DNA of 60,388 nt from Clostridia bacterium (GTDB taxonomy: Bacteria; Bacillota; Clostridia; Oscillospirales; CAG-382). Both the position numbers and the translations under genes were made by a program. How positions within the stretch are numbered: the stretch's first letter is position 1; every line of letters begins with the position of its first letter. A model generated the notes under the pieces. It was not told the DNA's origin, made no database searches, and saw only the letters and a list, made by a program, of their open reading frames with translations. The stretch is from NCBI GenBank assembly GCA_017560085.1, contig JAFYPA010000097.1, positions 1 to 60,388 on the forward strand, read 5' to 3'. Shown here one piece after another: positions 34,901 through 43,295 of the stretch.

Positions 34901-35477
34901 TAAGTGTACTCGGTGCCGCCAGATCGAAGGGGTTTACGTGAATCTGAGTAAGGTAGTCCTTCTTTTTGTCGGGATTTATAACAATTTTGTCGGTGAAGTC
35001 AAAATAAAGCACATCCCATTTTCCGCTTACCATATTGTTGCTTGATGTTGTGGCTGCGGACTCGGTAATAACAGCACTCGAGCCCGGAAGCAGAGTGATA
35101 CTCATCTGACCCGAATAAGAGGGATTTTCTCCGGCATCGTAATAATATTCCACGCTGACATATTTATACTCCTCGGGCTTAATCATCATACCCTGCGATG
35201 CATACTGACCGAGGCTGTAGGCGTCAAGAACGATTCTGCCCGTGACGGTGGATTCGGGATTGGGGATGATTCTCATACAGTTTTTGCCGTCAAAGGTTAC
35301 GTTTCTTGTGGTTATGGCGTTGTCTCTTTTGTCCATGGAGCCTATCGAAAACGCGCTGAAGTCCAGCATTATTGAGTTTTCCGTAATCTCATATGCCGCG
35401 CCCTTTACGGATATCAATGCAAGCGGAATTATAACGCACAGAGCGATAATGTATGATAAAATTCTTGTTGTTTTCAT
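31920..35477 (-). CDS. Exported S-layer-anchored beta-helix protein (family member C)
   Basis: 1185 residues. Signal peptide 1-27 (ILSYIIALCVIIPLALISV core). Two repeated beta-sandwich domains, about 35-210 and 295-465, each with the DGxxxxxIIPNPES-type motif. Between them lies a Listeria-Bacteroides-type repeat (250-286, AFVGWKNSWDDVVYKAGETV). Three SLH-like repeats occupy 470-650 (IKGYGDGTFRPGNFLTRAEA is clearest), and the beta-helix domain runs 705-1165. Family motifs: RYGNAIEVYG (966-975), YDAAVTHQ (991-998), SIEYF (1024-1028), RRAGYGFG (1052-1059). SLH repeats imply anchoring to cell-wall secondary polymer, so it should act on the surface. Divergent from its paralogue at 35675. Confidence 0.87.
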   Translation of the reverse strand: MKTTRILSYIIALCVIIPLALISVKGAAYEITENSIMLDFSAFSIGSMDKRDNAITTRNVTFDGKNCMRIIPNPESTVTGRIVLDAYSLGQYASQGMMIKPEEYKYVSVEYYYDAGENPSYSGQMSITLLPGSSAVITESAATTSSNNMVSGKWDVLYFDFTDKIVINPDKKKDYLTQIHVNPFDLAAPSTLTADDVLYISTVTFHKDNPDANATVDFTFIKNNPDVVGENFTLTPKYNSDFALPECPFQLKNAAFVGWKNSWDDVVYKAGETVRAVINTTYTSVWEVVPEVKDFISLDFAEYTNGIVNGRDTAILGKTEKDGRTAVKVIPNPESKQGTTINVDGYKYRGTQINLEAYQWFAVEYYYESPKPIEGMKMRIGILNTGSPPPLLSGKSHHKDSLDTIKANEWSIAVFDMSGVQSVINPDSTNKTLSQTHTYPFGTTKVANLTTDDVMYISRIMFFSEKPAISSCHAYIKGYGDGTFRPGNFLTRAEACALVARVCEDEEGIVGKSPYGDVDSDAWYSDYIGYCYENGFLDFHEESNFHPDKAITKSELSALALNASLCAKGHGRLPDTAMGYDSVEGITGFLGDTDKAVTRAEAVKAINLMFGISKTTDKLSLGYPLLFLDVDFNHWAFADIAEAAIPHVEAKGKWLYPTSDPIKQIEKIVGEDKLYKKADGYKKIEELDELEARRISEIKSTPNMDLSNISGKRIYVSMSGDDTNDGLSEETAVRTLTFANSLAASGDAVLLERGGLWREQITGKKGVTYTAYGTGEKPIIYGSPEDGADPDKWTLVYENEETGALIWKYHKEDWLDVGGLVFDGGVGIALKDLPDNIGSEYLVYGNREEKYDYTVGLDRNFEFFHDASSVVGSTYIDCNNAKGALYFRCDNGNPGKVFDSIEFIARGASIRCGGNSDVTVDNICFKYVNFGVSTGTTKNITVTNCEFYWIGGCIQTYSMRDGVATRYGNAIEVYGGIDGYLVDNCYFYEVYDAAVTHQVSNDDTNLKMDNIVYSNNVMDKCQYSIEYFFGGPTVSGIVRNGRNVLFTGNLCRRAGYGFGSTRRDIYSQRHIRSGGSRNEFYDFRIENNIFDRSVYELVQTTCSYEANKPSYNGNTYIQGIGNRLFSHSVAKYAYNDFTAATAIRDILGDGNARHYYVDYIPLYSYDFNYEKTVPVTDEERAGLAK

Positions 35478-35612
35478 TGCTTTAATGCCTTTCGGAAGCC
35501 TTTGTATTTGTCTTTTCTGACAGCCTTTATAATATTACATAATAAATGTTAACAATTCAACCCGAAATCGCCCCCAAAAGCATAAAAAATCAGTTTTCGG
35601 CATAATTACATC

Positions 35613-35641
35613 TTGACTTTCCCTTGCAAAAAGGCTATACT
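35613..35641 (+). promoter_or_regulatory. Promoter of the largest S-layer-anchored gene
   Basis: TTGACT (35613-35618) and TATACT (35636-35641) with a 17-base spacer, 33 bases before the ATG at 35675, which has AAAGGG upstream. Confidence 0.75.
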
Positions 35642-35674
35642 GTAACAAAACAAAAGCAAAGAAAGGGAACTTTT

Positions 35675-38600
35675 ATGAAAAAATTACTTTCACTTATCCT
35701 CTCCCTCACCTTGCTGGCATCGGTATTTGTGTTCACAGCATTTGCCGCAGACGGTCAGGAGGTCGGCGACGGCTACATAAGCTTTGATGCAAGCGCACTC
35801 AAGATCGACAATGTCAGTGGCAAGCTGAATTCGAGGGTAGAGAGCGGTGTTACCTTCGAGGGTAAAACAGCCGTAAAAATCACACCCACACCCAACACCG
35901 CCGAAAGCGCAATTCTGGCAATGGACTGCCACAGAATAGCCTCCTACGGCGCAAAGGTGGAAATTCCCAAGTACAAGTACGTGGGCGTAACCTACTACTA
36001 CGACACGGACAATCCCACCTACAACGGCAAGCTTATGTTCAGATATCTCGCAGGCAACACAAAGGCTACGGGTGATGTTGTAAGAGAATCCACACAGAAC
36101 ATCGTCGCAAACGAGTGGACCGAGGCGTTCTTCAACTTCAGCGATGTGAATCTTTCAGCAAACGCCGTTCAGAATCACCTTCAGCAGGTACACTTCAGAC
36201 CCTTTGGTACAAAGAATCCCGCTGAGCTTTCCTCGGATGATGTATTTTATGTAGCAAAATATACCTTCTATGAAAAGAATCCCGATCCCAACGCAAAGAC
36301 AACTCTTGCGTTCTACAAGAATAATCCCGACGTTTTCGGTGACGGTGAGAAGATATTCAGTTTAAAGAGCGGTGATAGCTTCACACTTCCCTCTCCCGAC
36401 ATTTACACATACGAAAAAACAGAATTCCTCGGCTGGCTCTGCACATACGACAACAAGAAATATCAGGCAGGCGAAGCAATTACCGTAGGCGAGGCAAATC
36501 TCACGTTCAACGCCATCTGGTCAAAGGAGGACACCACGGGAGAATATCTCGCAAAGAGCTTTGCGGATTTTCAGGGCGGTGTTGTAAACAATGTTGACAC
36601 GGCAACTCTTGAAAAGGTAGAAAAGGACGGCAGAAATGCACTTCTCATCGTGCCCAATCCCGCAGCTACGGGCGGTGTAAGAATTGCGGTTGACAGCTTC
36701 TGGAACGGTGCGGGCGTAAATCTCGATGTTTACAGATGGGCGGTTGTTGAATATCTTTACGAATCCCCCAATCCCGCACAGAATGTTCAGATGTTCATTT
36801 CACCCATGAAGCTCGGTAATGTGCTCACCGTAGACAGATTTTCCGCACTTTCGACAGAGCCTATAGTTGAAGGCTCCTGGGCAAATGCACTCTTTGACCT
36901 TTCGGGCATCGGCGAAGTGCTGAATCCCGACACGGGCGACCATATGATGCGTCAGCTTCATCTTCGTCCCTTTGCGGAATATCCCGTAAAGGAGCTTACC
37001 GTGAACGACAAGATGTACATCGGCAAAATCACCTTCTTCAGAGAAAAGCCTACCTTTGAAACCCACACGGCTTATATGAACGGCTACAACGACGGCACCT
37101 TCAAGCCCTCGGGTACAATGACAAGAGCAGAGGCGTGCACGGTAGTTGCGAGACTTCTTGAAAAGGAAGAAAATATTGCAGGTACATCTACATTCACCGA
37201 TGTTCCCGCAGACCAGTGGTTCGCAAAATATATCGGCTTCTGTGAGGCAAAGGGACTTCTTAAGTCCTACAGCGGAGAATTCACACCCGACAAGCCCATT
37301 ACAAGAGCGGAATTCTTTGAGCTTGTATATCTCACAGCCCTTGCAAAGGATCAGGGCATTGTAAAGACATTCAAGGACGTGGATGCATCCCATCCCAAGT
37401 ATACCTCCATTATGGCGGCGGCATCAGCAGGTCTTGTTGCGGGCTATGCCGAGGCTGACGGTACTCTTACCTTCAAGCCCGACAACACCATTACAAGAGC
37501 GGAGGTCGTAACTGTAATCAACCGTGCAAAGGGTATTTCCAAGAAGATGGCGGACATTTCCTCCAATATGGTTGTGCTCTTTATGGACGTAGACACCTCA
37601 CACTGGGCATTCGCAGACATTGCGGAAGCAACCGTACAGCATGTTGAGGACGGTGGCAAGTGGCTTTATGCAAGTGTCGACCCCGTAGCGATGCTTTCAC
37701 AGAAGGTTGACATAAGCGCAATTTACGATATCGCAGAGGGCAAGAAGCAGATTGAAATCCTCGACCTTCGCGAGGAGCAGAGAAAGGACGAAATCCGCAG
37801 CACGCCCAATATGGACCTTTCCGCAATTTCCGGCAAGAAGATTTACGTTTCCTCCTCCGAGGGTAACGACAAGAACGACGGTCTTACGGAAGCAACACCC
37901 GTAAAGACAATCACAAGAGCAAACACCCTTGTAGGCTCAAACGGTGCGGTGCTTCTCAAGAGAGGCGACCACTGGCGTGAGCCCTTTGCCGCAAAGACGG
38001 GCACAACCTACACAGCCTACGGCGAGGGTGCCAAGCCCACACTTTATGCTTCCCCCGAAAACGGTGCGGATCCCTCAAAGTGGTTCCTTGTTCACGAGGA
38101 TGCTTCCACGGGAGCACTCGTATGGCAGTATGCAAACCTCAATCTCCGTGACGTAGGTACAATCGTACTCAACGAGGGCGAGGGCTTCACTATGAAGGAA
38201 ATCCCCTCATGCGAAGGCGAAAAGTTTATTGTCAGGGGCGACAGACAGAAGAAGGTATTTGACTATAAGGAGCAGCTTAACAAAAACTTCGAGCATTTCC
38301 ACGCGGCAAACTCCTCTGTCAGCGGTGGCGTTATTAATATTGATGCCGCAAGAGGTCCTCTTTACTTAAGATGCGACAACGGTAACCCCGGTAAGATTTT
38401 CGATTCCATCGAATTCAATGTAAAGAATCATATCATTACGGTTGCGGGCGACAATGTAACAATCGACAATCTTTGCCTTAAGTACACGGGTGCTCACGGT
38501 ATAAGCTCGGGTAATGTCAAGAATCTTAAGGTTACAAACTGTGAAATCGGCTGGATAGGCGGCTCGATTCAGGGCTATAACGCTCTCGGCGGAACAGACG

Positions 38601-39868
38601 GTGCCGCCACAAGATACGGCAACGGCGTTGAGGTTTACGGCTCCTGCGACGGATATTACATCAACAACTGTTACATTTATCAGTGCTACGACGCAGGCGT
38701 TACACATCAGCTTTCAAAGAGAACTCTCACAGGCAACTACAGAGAGGACAACATTGAATACTCCAACAACCTCATCACAGACTGCGTATACTCCATAGAA
38801 TACTTCCTCGGTGCTCCCGAAAACGATGCTTCTATTATCCGTGAAGGTAAGAACGTACTCTTCAAGGAAAACCTCCTGCGCCGTGCGGGCTTCGGCTTCG
38901 GCTCGATAAGACCCGACACGGGAAATCAGAGACACATCCGCTCGGGCGGTCCTTCATCTCAGGACAGATTCGTAAACTTCAGAATAGAAAACAACATCTT
39001 TGACAGAGCAATTCAGGAGCTTGTCGACACATCCAGCGAGTACAAGACCTATGCCCCCGACTACGAGGGTAACACCTACATTCAGGGTGTGGGCAACAAG
39101 CTTTACACTCATTCGGTATCCGACAGAGGCAATATGGATATCTCCGCTCCCTTTGCGATAAAGAATGTTCTCGGTGACGAAACGGCAAAGGTTTACTATG
39201 TTGACTACATTCCCGTATACAGCTTCAGCTACACCACAGACAAAAAGGCAGAGGTTACCGAGGAGGACAGAAAGGTTCCCGAAGTCAAGCTTGAAACGGA
39301 ATCCGCCGAAAGCACGGAAATCCTCGCTCCCCTTCTTGTGCGCACAACCAAGTCAAAGACTCTCTACGGCTCAATCAGAAGCAGCTACACGGTTGACGTT
39401 CAGACGGACGAAAAGACGGGCATAATCTACAGCCATATTAACATTCTGAACGATTCTGCCGTACTCAATATGGACTGCTACCTTCCCAAGTACTCAATCG
39501 AAACACCCTCTGTTTACTTCAAGGTGCTTATGAGAACAAACAAGGTGGCACAGCCTCATGTAATAGTCTACAGCATGGCAGACGCGGACGGCAACAGAGT
39601 CGGCAACGGTGCAAACGCCACAACCGCAGGTCTCACCACGGGCAACGGTGACTGGGAAGAGGTAATCATTAAGGTTTCCAATTTCCCCACCGGTGCTGTA
39701 AGCTCCACACAGATTCACCTTATGTTTGCAGGTCAGGGCATAAAGGGCGAAAGCTTCTACAAGGACGGAAAGCTTGTTGACAACGCATACTTTGACATTG
39801 CGGCGTGGGCGGCATTCTCAAATCTTGCCTCGGCAGAGAAGTATGATCTTGTGGCGGCGGCGAAATAA
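35675..39868 (+). CDS. Exported S-layer-anchored beta-helix protein (family member D)
   Basis: 1397 residues from the ATG at 35675 (MKKLLSLILSLTLLASVFVF), preferred over an in-frame codon 51 bases upstream because of the signal peptide (cleavage near AFAA, 21-25) and the ribosome binding site. Order: sandwich 1 (30-200), Listeria-Bacteroides-type repeat (245-285), sandwich 2 (290-455), three SLH repeats (463-655; MNGYNDGTFKPSGTMTRAEA is clearest), beta-helix (715-1190), extra C-terminal sandwich (1200-1397) absent from its paralogues. Family motifs: RYGNGVEVYG (980-989), YDAGVTHQ (1005-1012), SIEYF (1040-1044), RRAGFGFG (1069-1076). A surface glycan-active role is likely; the enzyme class is unknown. 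Confidence 0.88.
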   Translation: MKKLLSLILSLTLLASVFVFTAFAADGQEVGDGYISFDASALKIDNVSGKLNSRVESGVTFEGKTAVKITPTPNTAESAILAMDCHRIASYGAKVEIPKYKYVGVTYYYDTDNPTYNGKLMFRYLAGNTKATGDVVRESTQNIVANEWTEAFFNFSDVNLSANAVQNHLQQVHFRPFGTKNPAELSSDDVFYVAKYTFYEKNPDPNAKTTLAFYKNNPDVFGDGEKIFSLKSGDSFTLPSPDIYTYEKTEFLGWLCTYDNKKYQAGEAITVGEANLTFNAIWSKEDTTGEYLAKSFADFQGGVVNNVDTATLEKVEKDGRNALLIVPNPAATGGVRIAVDSFWNGAGVNLDVYRWAVVEYLYESPNPAQNVQMFISPMKLGNVLTVDRFSALSTEPIVEGSWANALFDLSGIGEVLNPDTGDHMMRQLHLRPFAEYPVKELTVNDKMYIGKITFFREKPTFETHTAYMNGYNDGTFKPSGTMTRAEACTVVARLLEKEENIAGTSTFTDVPADQWFAKYIGFCEAKGLLKSYSGEFTPDKPITRAEFFELVYLTALAKDQGIVKTFKDVDASHPKYTSIMAAASAGLVAGYAEADGTLTFKPDNTITRAEVVTVINRAKGISKKMADISSNMVVLFMDVDTSHWAFADIAEATVQHVEDGGKWLYASVDPVAMLSQKVDISAIYDIAEGKKQIEILDLREEQRKDEIRSTPNMDLSAISGKKIYVSSSEGNDKNDGLTEATPVKTITRANTLVGSNGAVLLKRGDHWREPFAAKTGTTYTAYGEGAKPTLYASPENGADPSKWFLVHEDASTGALVWQYANLNLRDVGTIVLNEGEGFTMKEIPSCEGEKFIVRGDRQKKVFDYKEQLNKNFEHFHAANSSVSGGVINIDAARGPLYLRCDNGNPGKIFDSIEFNVKNHIITVAGDNVTIDNLCLKYTGAHGISSGNVKNLKVTNCEIGWIGGSIQGYNALGGTDGAATRYGNGVEVYGSCDGYYINNCYIYQCYDAGVTHQLSKRTLTGNYREDNIEYSNNLITDCVYSIEYFLGAPENDASIIREGKNVLFKENLLRRAGFGFGSIRPDTGNQRHIRSGGPSSQDRFVNFRIENNIFDRAIQELVDTSSEYKTYAPDYEGNTYIQGVGNKLYTHSVSDRGNMDISAPFAIKNVLGDETAKVYYVDYIPVYSFSYTTDKKAEVTEEDRKVPEVKLETESAESTEILAPLLVRTTKSKTLYGSIRSSYTVDVQTDEKTGIIYSHINILNDSAVLNMDCYLPKYSIETPSVYFKVLMRTNKVAQPHVIVYSMADADGNRVGNGANATTAGLTTGNGDWEEVIIKVSNFPTGAVSSTQIHLMFAGQGIKGESFYKDGKLVDNAYFDIAAWAAFSNLASAEKYDLVAAAK

Positions 39869-39888
39869 TTTATAAAAGTATAAAAATA

Positions 39889-39926
39889 AACCTTGGCGAT
39901 TGGTGATGTCCGTCGTCAAGGTTTTT
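39889..39926. terminator. Bidirectional terminator between converging genes
   Basis: AACCTTGGCGA (39889-39899) pairs with TCGTCAAGGTT (39913-39923) with one mismatch. T follows on the plus strand, and an A-rich stretch lies on the other side. It serves the large beta-helix gene and the converging DUF4838 gene. Confidence 0.78.
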
Positions 39927-39942
39927 AATTTAAAAATTCCGT

Positions 39943-40890
39943 TTAATACTGTTTCAGCGCATCGGCAAAATCGGTAATATCAGCTTCTCCGTACAATTCT
40001 TCGTAATCCTTGCCGAGAAAGCAGGCGAAGGTGGAGATACAGTCAAAGCCGATTCTGCGGTATTCCGCTATATCTGCAAGCATAGCTTCCTTATCGGGCA
40101 CAAATTTCTTCGGAGGCTTTTTCCAGCCCGAAAGCATTGAGTTGTCGTACCAGTATTCAAGAACCTTTTTCGGCTCTTTGTTGAATGTCCGAAGCAGAGG
40201 AGCAATCATTTCTCTTTCCCGTGCGATAAGCTCCTTTGCGTTTTCGTTCCTTGCGGTATATTTTTCAAAGGGAGCGTATTCAAGAAATATTCCGTCATCG
40301 ACCTCTACCATTGAAGGCGGAACAATGCTGTCCACATAAGCAAGGTACGCCATACGGGCATCGGGGATATGCTTTTTTATCTCGCGGAGCATTCTGTTTA
40401 AAACCATCATCTGCTGGTCGGAGGCAGACAAATCTCTGCACATCGGGCAATTGCAACGCATATCCCGACCGTCATCAAGCCAGAAATAATAATTGTGAGT
40501 GCTTCCGTAAAGCGACTTTGCCAGCTGCACAGCATTTTCCGCAACAAGCTCCATTGCTTCCTCATTTGACACGCACAGGTTATAATCCTTTGTCCTTTCC
40601 CCTTTTTCGTTCATTCTGAAATATTCGGGGTGGGTATCAAACAGCTTTCTTCCGAGAAGATATCCCATGGCGTGAAGCTCATATTCAACCTCAAGTCCTC
40701 TTGTGTGTGCGTAATCAATCAGCCTGCGGTAGGATTGCGTTTGCATCCGTTTTAAAAGCTCTGCCAATGATTCAAAAGCATTTCTGCCGCCGCAGGGGTG
40801 AATACCGATTGCACCGATTCCCGCATTTGCCAATTTGTCAATCCACTTTTCCGACAATTCATCGGGGTGTATAATCATACTGTTTTTCAT
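39943..40890 (-). CDS. DUF4838-type protein, glycosidase-like
   Basis: 315 residues, no signal peptide; an alternative ATG lies four codons in. The fragment CVSNEEAMELVAENAVQLAK followed by YFWLDDGRDMRCNCPMCRD (a C-x-C-x-x-C cluster) is characteristic of DUF4838 proteins, which sit in polysaccharide loci and are thought to be TIM-barrel hydrolases. LEVEYELHAMGYLLGR near residue 80 fits a barrel strand with an acidic residue. The protein is shorter than most members. The activity is unknown. Confidence 0.65.
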   Translation of the reverse strand: MKNSMIIHPDELSEKWIDKLANAGIGAIGIHPCGGRNAFESLAELLKRMQTQSYRRLIDYAHTRGLEVEYELHAMGYLLGRKLFDTHPEYFRMNEKGERTKDYNLCVSNEEAMELVAENAVQLAKSLYGSTHNYYFWLDDGRDMRCNCPMCRDLSASDQQMMVLNRMLREIKKHIPDARMAYLAYVDSIVPPSMVEVDDGIFLEYAPFEKYTARNENAKELIAREREMIAPLLRTFNKEPKKVLEYWYDNSMLSGWKKPPKKFVPDKEAMLADIAEYRRIGFDCISTFACFLGKDYEELYGEADITDFADALKQY

Positions 40891-40933
40891 AAATATATCT
40901 CCCGTTCACAGTAATAAATTTACGCATATCGCA

Positions 40934-41104
40934 TTAAATATTTGTTGGCTTGTCCTTAGCTTGCCCGGAGGTATTAACGGAGGAAATACGCGTTTTGCGG
41001 ATTGGTCCGCATTCGTTATATGTTTCTTTTGCGGTTTCTCTATTGAGTAAATCGGATTTAACGAAAAGTTCGACAGATAAATTTCTTAACTTTGATTCTG
41101 CCAT
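40934..41104 (-). pseudogene. Truncated four-helix-bundle-like gene remnant
   Basis: A 56-residue frame starts MAESKLRNLSVELFVKSDLL. This resembles the first helix of the four-helix-bundle proteins often inserted in 23S rRNA genes or near repeats, which are normally about 120 residues. The frame loses similarity after about 35 residues and stops. A good promoter (41125-41153) and GGGAG precede the ATG. It could be a decayed copy or a genuine short gene; the family match is by eye and weak. Confidence 0.4.
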
Positions 41105-41124
41105 ATTACATCAACTCCCTAACC

Positions 41125-41153
41125 ATTATAACATAGGAGATTTCTTTTGTCTA
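41125..41153 (-). promoter_or_regulatory. Promoter of the truncated small gene
   Basis: TAGACA (41148-41153) and TATAAT (41125-41130) on the minus strand with a 17-base spacer, about 20 bases from the small ORF start. Confidence 0.6.
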
Positions 41154-41155
41154 TA

Positions 41156-41330
41156 CGTGAAATATCAACTTCGTTGATGAGAAATAATTCACTTCGTGAA
41201 TTGTGAAATATTGCGCCCTTCGGTCGCAATGTGAAATGAAATTCGCCCCTCACATTTGCGAAGCAAATATTTCACAGCGCAGCTATTTCACATGGCGAAG
41301 CCATATTTCACTCGCCGCAGGCGAATTTCG
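41156..41330. repeat. Array of six mini-hairpins with three-base loops
   Basis: Five short perfect inverted repeats share a three-base loop: 41164-41178 (loop TTC), 41186-41202 (TTC), 41254-41268 (GAA), 41292-41304 (GAA) and 41312-41324 (GCA). A sixth, 41210-41230, has a longer loop. They are joined by GTGAAAT/ATTTCAC heptamers. Stems are 5-7 bp and differ in sequence while the architecture repeats. No coding frame survives. It resembles a non-coding insertion element adjacent to a tRNA gene. Confidence 0.75.
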
Positions 41331-41339
41331 TTGAAAAAA

Positions 41340-41363
41340 GCACTTCCGAAGAAGTGCTTTTTT
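41340..41363. terminator. Terminator of tRNA-Lys
   Basis: GCACTTC (41340-41346) pairs with GAAGTGC (41351-41357) around the tetraloop CGAA. There are six A before and six T after, so it works in both directions; on the minus strand it directly follows the tRNA. Confidence 0.9.
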
Positions 41364-41364
41364 A

Positions 41365-41440
41365 TGGTGACCCATCGGAGACTCGAACTCCGGACCCCTT
41401 GATTAAAAGTCAAGTGCTCTACCGACTGAGCTAATGGATC
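41365..41440 (-). tRNA. trnK: tRNA-Lys (anticodon UUU)
   Basis: 76 bases including an encoded CCA. The acceptor stem GATCCAT pairs with ATGGGTC (one G-T). The D arm has AGCTCAGTCGGTAGAGC. The anticodon stem CTTGA/TCAAG encloses CTTTTAA with anticodon TTT. The T arm contains GGAGTTCGAGTCTCC. Promoter upstream and terminator downstream indicate a single-gene transcript. Confidence 0.97.
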
Positions 41441-41472
41441 GTATTCAATTGATTTTCTCAAGACCGCAGAAT

Positions 41473-41501
41473 ATTCTACCACAAAGAATGCCTTTTGTCA
41501 A
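41473..41501 (-). promoter_or_regulatory. Promoter of tRNA-Lys
   Basis: TTGACA (41496-41501) and TAGAAT (41473-41478) on the minus strand, spacer 17 bases, about 32 bases upstream of the tRNA 5' end. Confidence 0.85.
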
Positions 41502-41606
41502 GTGTTTTTTTGAAATTTGTTATATTGTACGCATTTGCAACGGCATTATGCGAAATTTTGGCATTTTGGTGCGAAAAATTCCCTGCGCCCCGATTCTGCC
41601 TCTCTA

Positions 41607-41636
41607 TTGACAGGGATGACGGTTTCGTGGTATAAT
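41607..41636 (+). promoter_or_regulatory. Promoter of the DUF3810 gene
   Basis: Perfect TTGACA (41607-41612) and TATAAT (41631-41636) with an 18-base spacer. The downstream ATG at 41680 has GGAG seven bases before it. Confidence 0.85.
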
Positions 41637-41679
41637 GAATCAATGCCGATACGGCTAAAAAACAGATACGGAGAACAAT

Positions 41680-42933
41680 ATGAATCCCGAAGTAAATACA
41701 TCAGAATTACAGACTCAGACCGAAACACCGTGCGAATCCGCCGAGACTCCCATTGTCGATGAAGCTCCCGAGACGGAGGAGGTTCCCGATGAGGTTATCG
41801 TCGAAAAGCCGAAAAGAAAGCAACCGCTTGCACTGAAGCTTGCCTCGGTGCTTCTCGGTGCGTTTGCTGTTGTCTGCATTATATTAAGACTCGCTCTGTC
41901 CCGCTCCGAGAGAGCCTCGGAGGTGTTTTATATGAATATCACACGACCGCTTCAGGCGTTTTTCGGGGCGGTAAGCTCGGTTATACCCTTTTCACTTGCG
42001 GAAACACTGGTTATTCTGCTTGTGCCGATATGCATTATCGTGCTTGCATCAATGATAAGGTGCTTAATCCGCCGTGACTTCTTCAGGCTCTGCCGTACAC
42101 TGTTGTCGCTTTCGACCGTTGCGAGCCTTGTGATTTCAACGTATATTCTGAATCTTTCGGTGCTGTACTGCAGACCTTCTCTTTCGTCTCTTTCGGGAAT
42201 AAGCAACGAGCCGCCCGAGGCGGAGGATCTGTATGTCGCTTCGCTGGTTTCCGTACTGAAGCTTGATGCACTCACAAAAAGCGGAGCCTTCGCCTTTGCG
42301 GACAGCGGTGCTTCCGTGTGTCCCTATGATTTTGCGGAGCTTGACGAAAGAATAAATCTCGCCTTTGACAAATATGCCGTGGAAAATCCCTGGATTTCAC
42401 CCCACGGTGCGAGGGCGAAAATTATCTCACTTTCCGATTATATGACCTACACCCATATTGCGGGAATGTATACTCCCTACACAGGCGAATCCAACATCAA
42501 CATAAACTATCCCGAATACATAGTAACGTCCACAATCGCCCACGAAAAGGCACATCAGAGAGGCATAGGACCCGAGGACGAGGCGAATCTCGTTGCGTTC
42601 TTTGTTCTTGCCGAAAGCGGTGACCCCTATCTTGAATACTGCGGTTATATGTCGGTGTTCTACGAGCTTATGGGCGCCTGCCGTGACAGCTCGGTTTCCG
42701 TCTATGCAAACAACGTTCTGCCGTACATTCCCGAATGCGTAATCAAGGAATTTGCCGCATACAACGCTTTCTTCAAGCCCTATGTAAAATCCACGGCATC
42801 AAGGGTTGCAAACACGGTGAACGACACATACCTCAAGCTCAACGGTGAGTCGGACGGTATTAAAAGCTACGGCATGACGGTGGATATGACCGTCGCATAC
42901 ATTATAGACGCCTTCGACCTTGAGGCGGACTAA
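41680..42933 (+). CDS. DUF3810 membrane protein, putative zinc metallopeptidase
   Basis: 417 residues. An acidic N-terminal stretch (1-40) is followed by three hydrophobic segments at about 48-70, 97-123 and 135-155. A soluble C-terminal domain carries TIAHEKAHQRGIGPEDEANL (about residues 285-304), an HExxH motif with a downstream Glu, as in DUF3810 proteins. A membrane-bound peptidase with its active site outside the cytoplasm is inferred; the substrate is unknown. Its stop overlaps the converging small gene. Confidence 0.8.
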   Translation: MNPEVNTSELQTQTETPCESAETPIVDEAPETEEVPDEVIVEKPKRKQPLALKLASVLLGAFAVVCIILRLALSRSERASEVFYMNITRPLQAFFGAVSSVIPFSLAETLVILLVPICIIVLASMIRCLIRRDFFRLCRTLLSLSTVASLVISTYILNLSVLYCRPSLSSLSGISNEPPEAEDLYVASLVSVLKLDALTKSGAFAFADSGASVCPYDFAELDERINLAFDKYAVENPWISPHGARAKIISLSDYMTYTHIAGMYTPYTGESNININYPEYIVTSTIAHEKAHQRGIGPEDEANLVAFFVLAESGDPYLEYCGYMSVFYELMGACRDSSVSVYANNVLPYIPECVIKEFAAYNAFFKPYVKSTASRVANTVNDTYLKLNGESDGIKSYGMTVDMTVAYIIDAFDLEAD

Positions 42934-43295
42934 GTGCCAAGACTCAGAAAGCCGTAAAGATTGTCGTAAATTTCGTCAAAAAGCCTTGCTCCGTGGGAGT
43001 ATAGCTTATCGGAAAAATACCCGACAGTCCGCCTTACGCTTATCGGCATAAGCTCAAGTGCGAAATTTGCGGCTCGTTTCGGGTAAGCCCTGAGTGTATC
43101 AAGTGCCCCCGCGGGAAGATAAACGGTTTCACCCATAAGCTCCAGTACCTCTCCCTCGCTGTCGGAAAATACGATTTCCCTGCCCGTGCCATTTTCGGCA
43201 ACGCCTACTGCACTCACAAGGAGCACGGCGAAGGCGGTAATTCCCGCAAGGCAGGAAAGGAATGCGTACATCAGAAACGGTAAATGCTTTTTCAT
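42930..43295 (-). CDS. Hypothetical membrane-anchored small protein
   Basis: 121 residues. MKKHLPFLMYAFLSCLAGIT and the following hydrophobic stretch to about residue 32 form one membrane anchor or uncleaved signal. The remainder is soluble, with a helical C-terminus (VRRTVGYFSDKLYSHGARLF). No family was recognised. The stop codon overlaps that of the converging DUF3810 gene by about four bases, an unusually tight tail-to-tail arrangement. Confidence 0.6.
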   Translation of the reverse strand: MKKHLPFLMYAFLSCLAGITAFAVLLVSAVGVAENGTGREIVFSDSEGEVLELMGETVYLPAGALDTLRAYPKRAANFALELMPISVRRTVGYFSDKLYSHGARLFDEIYDNLYGFLSLGT

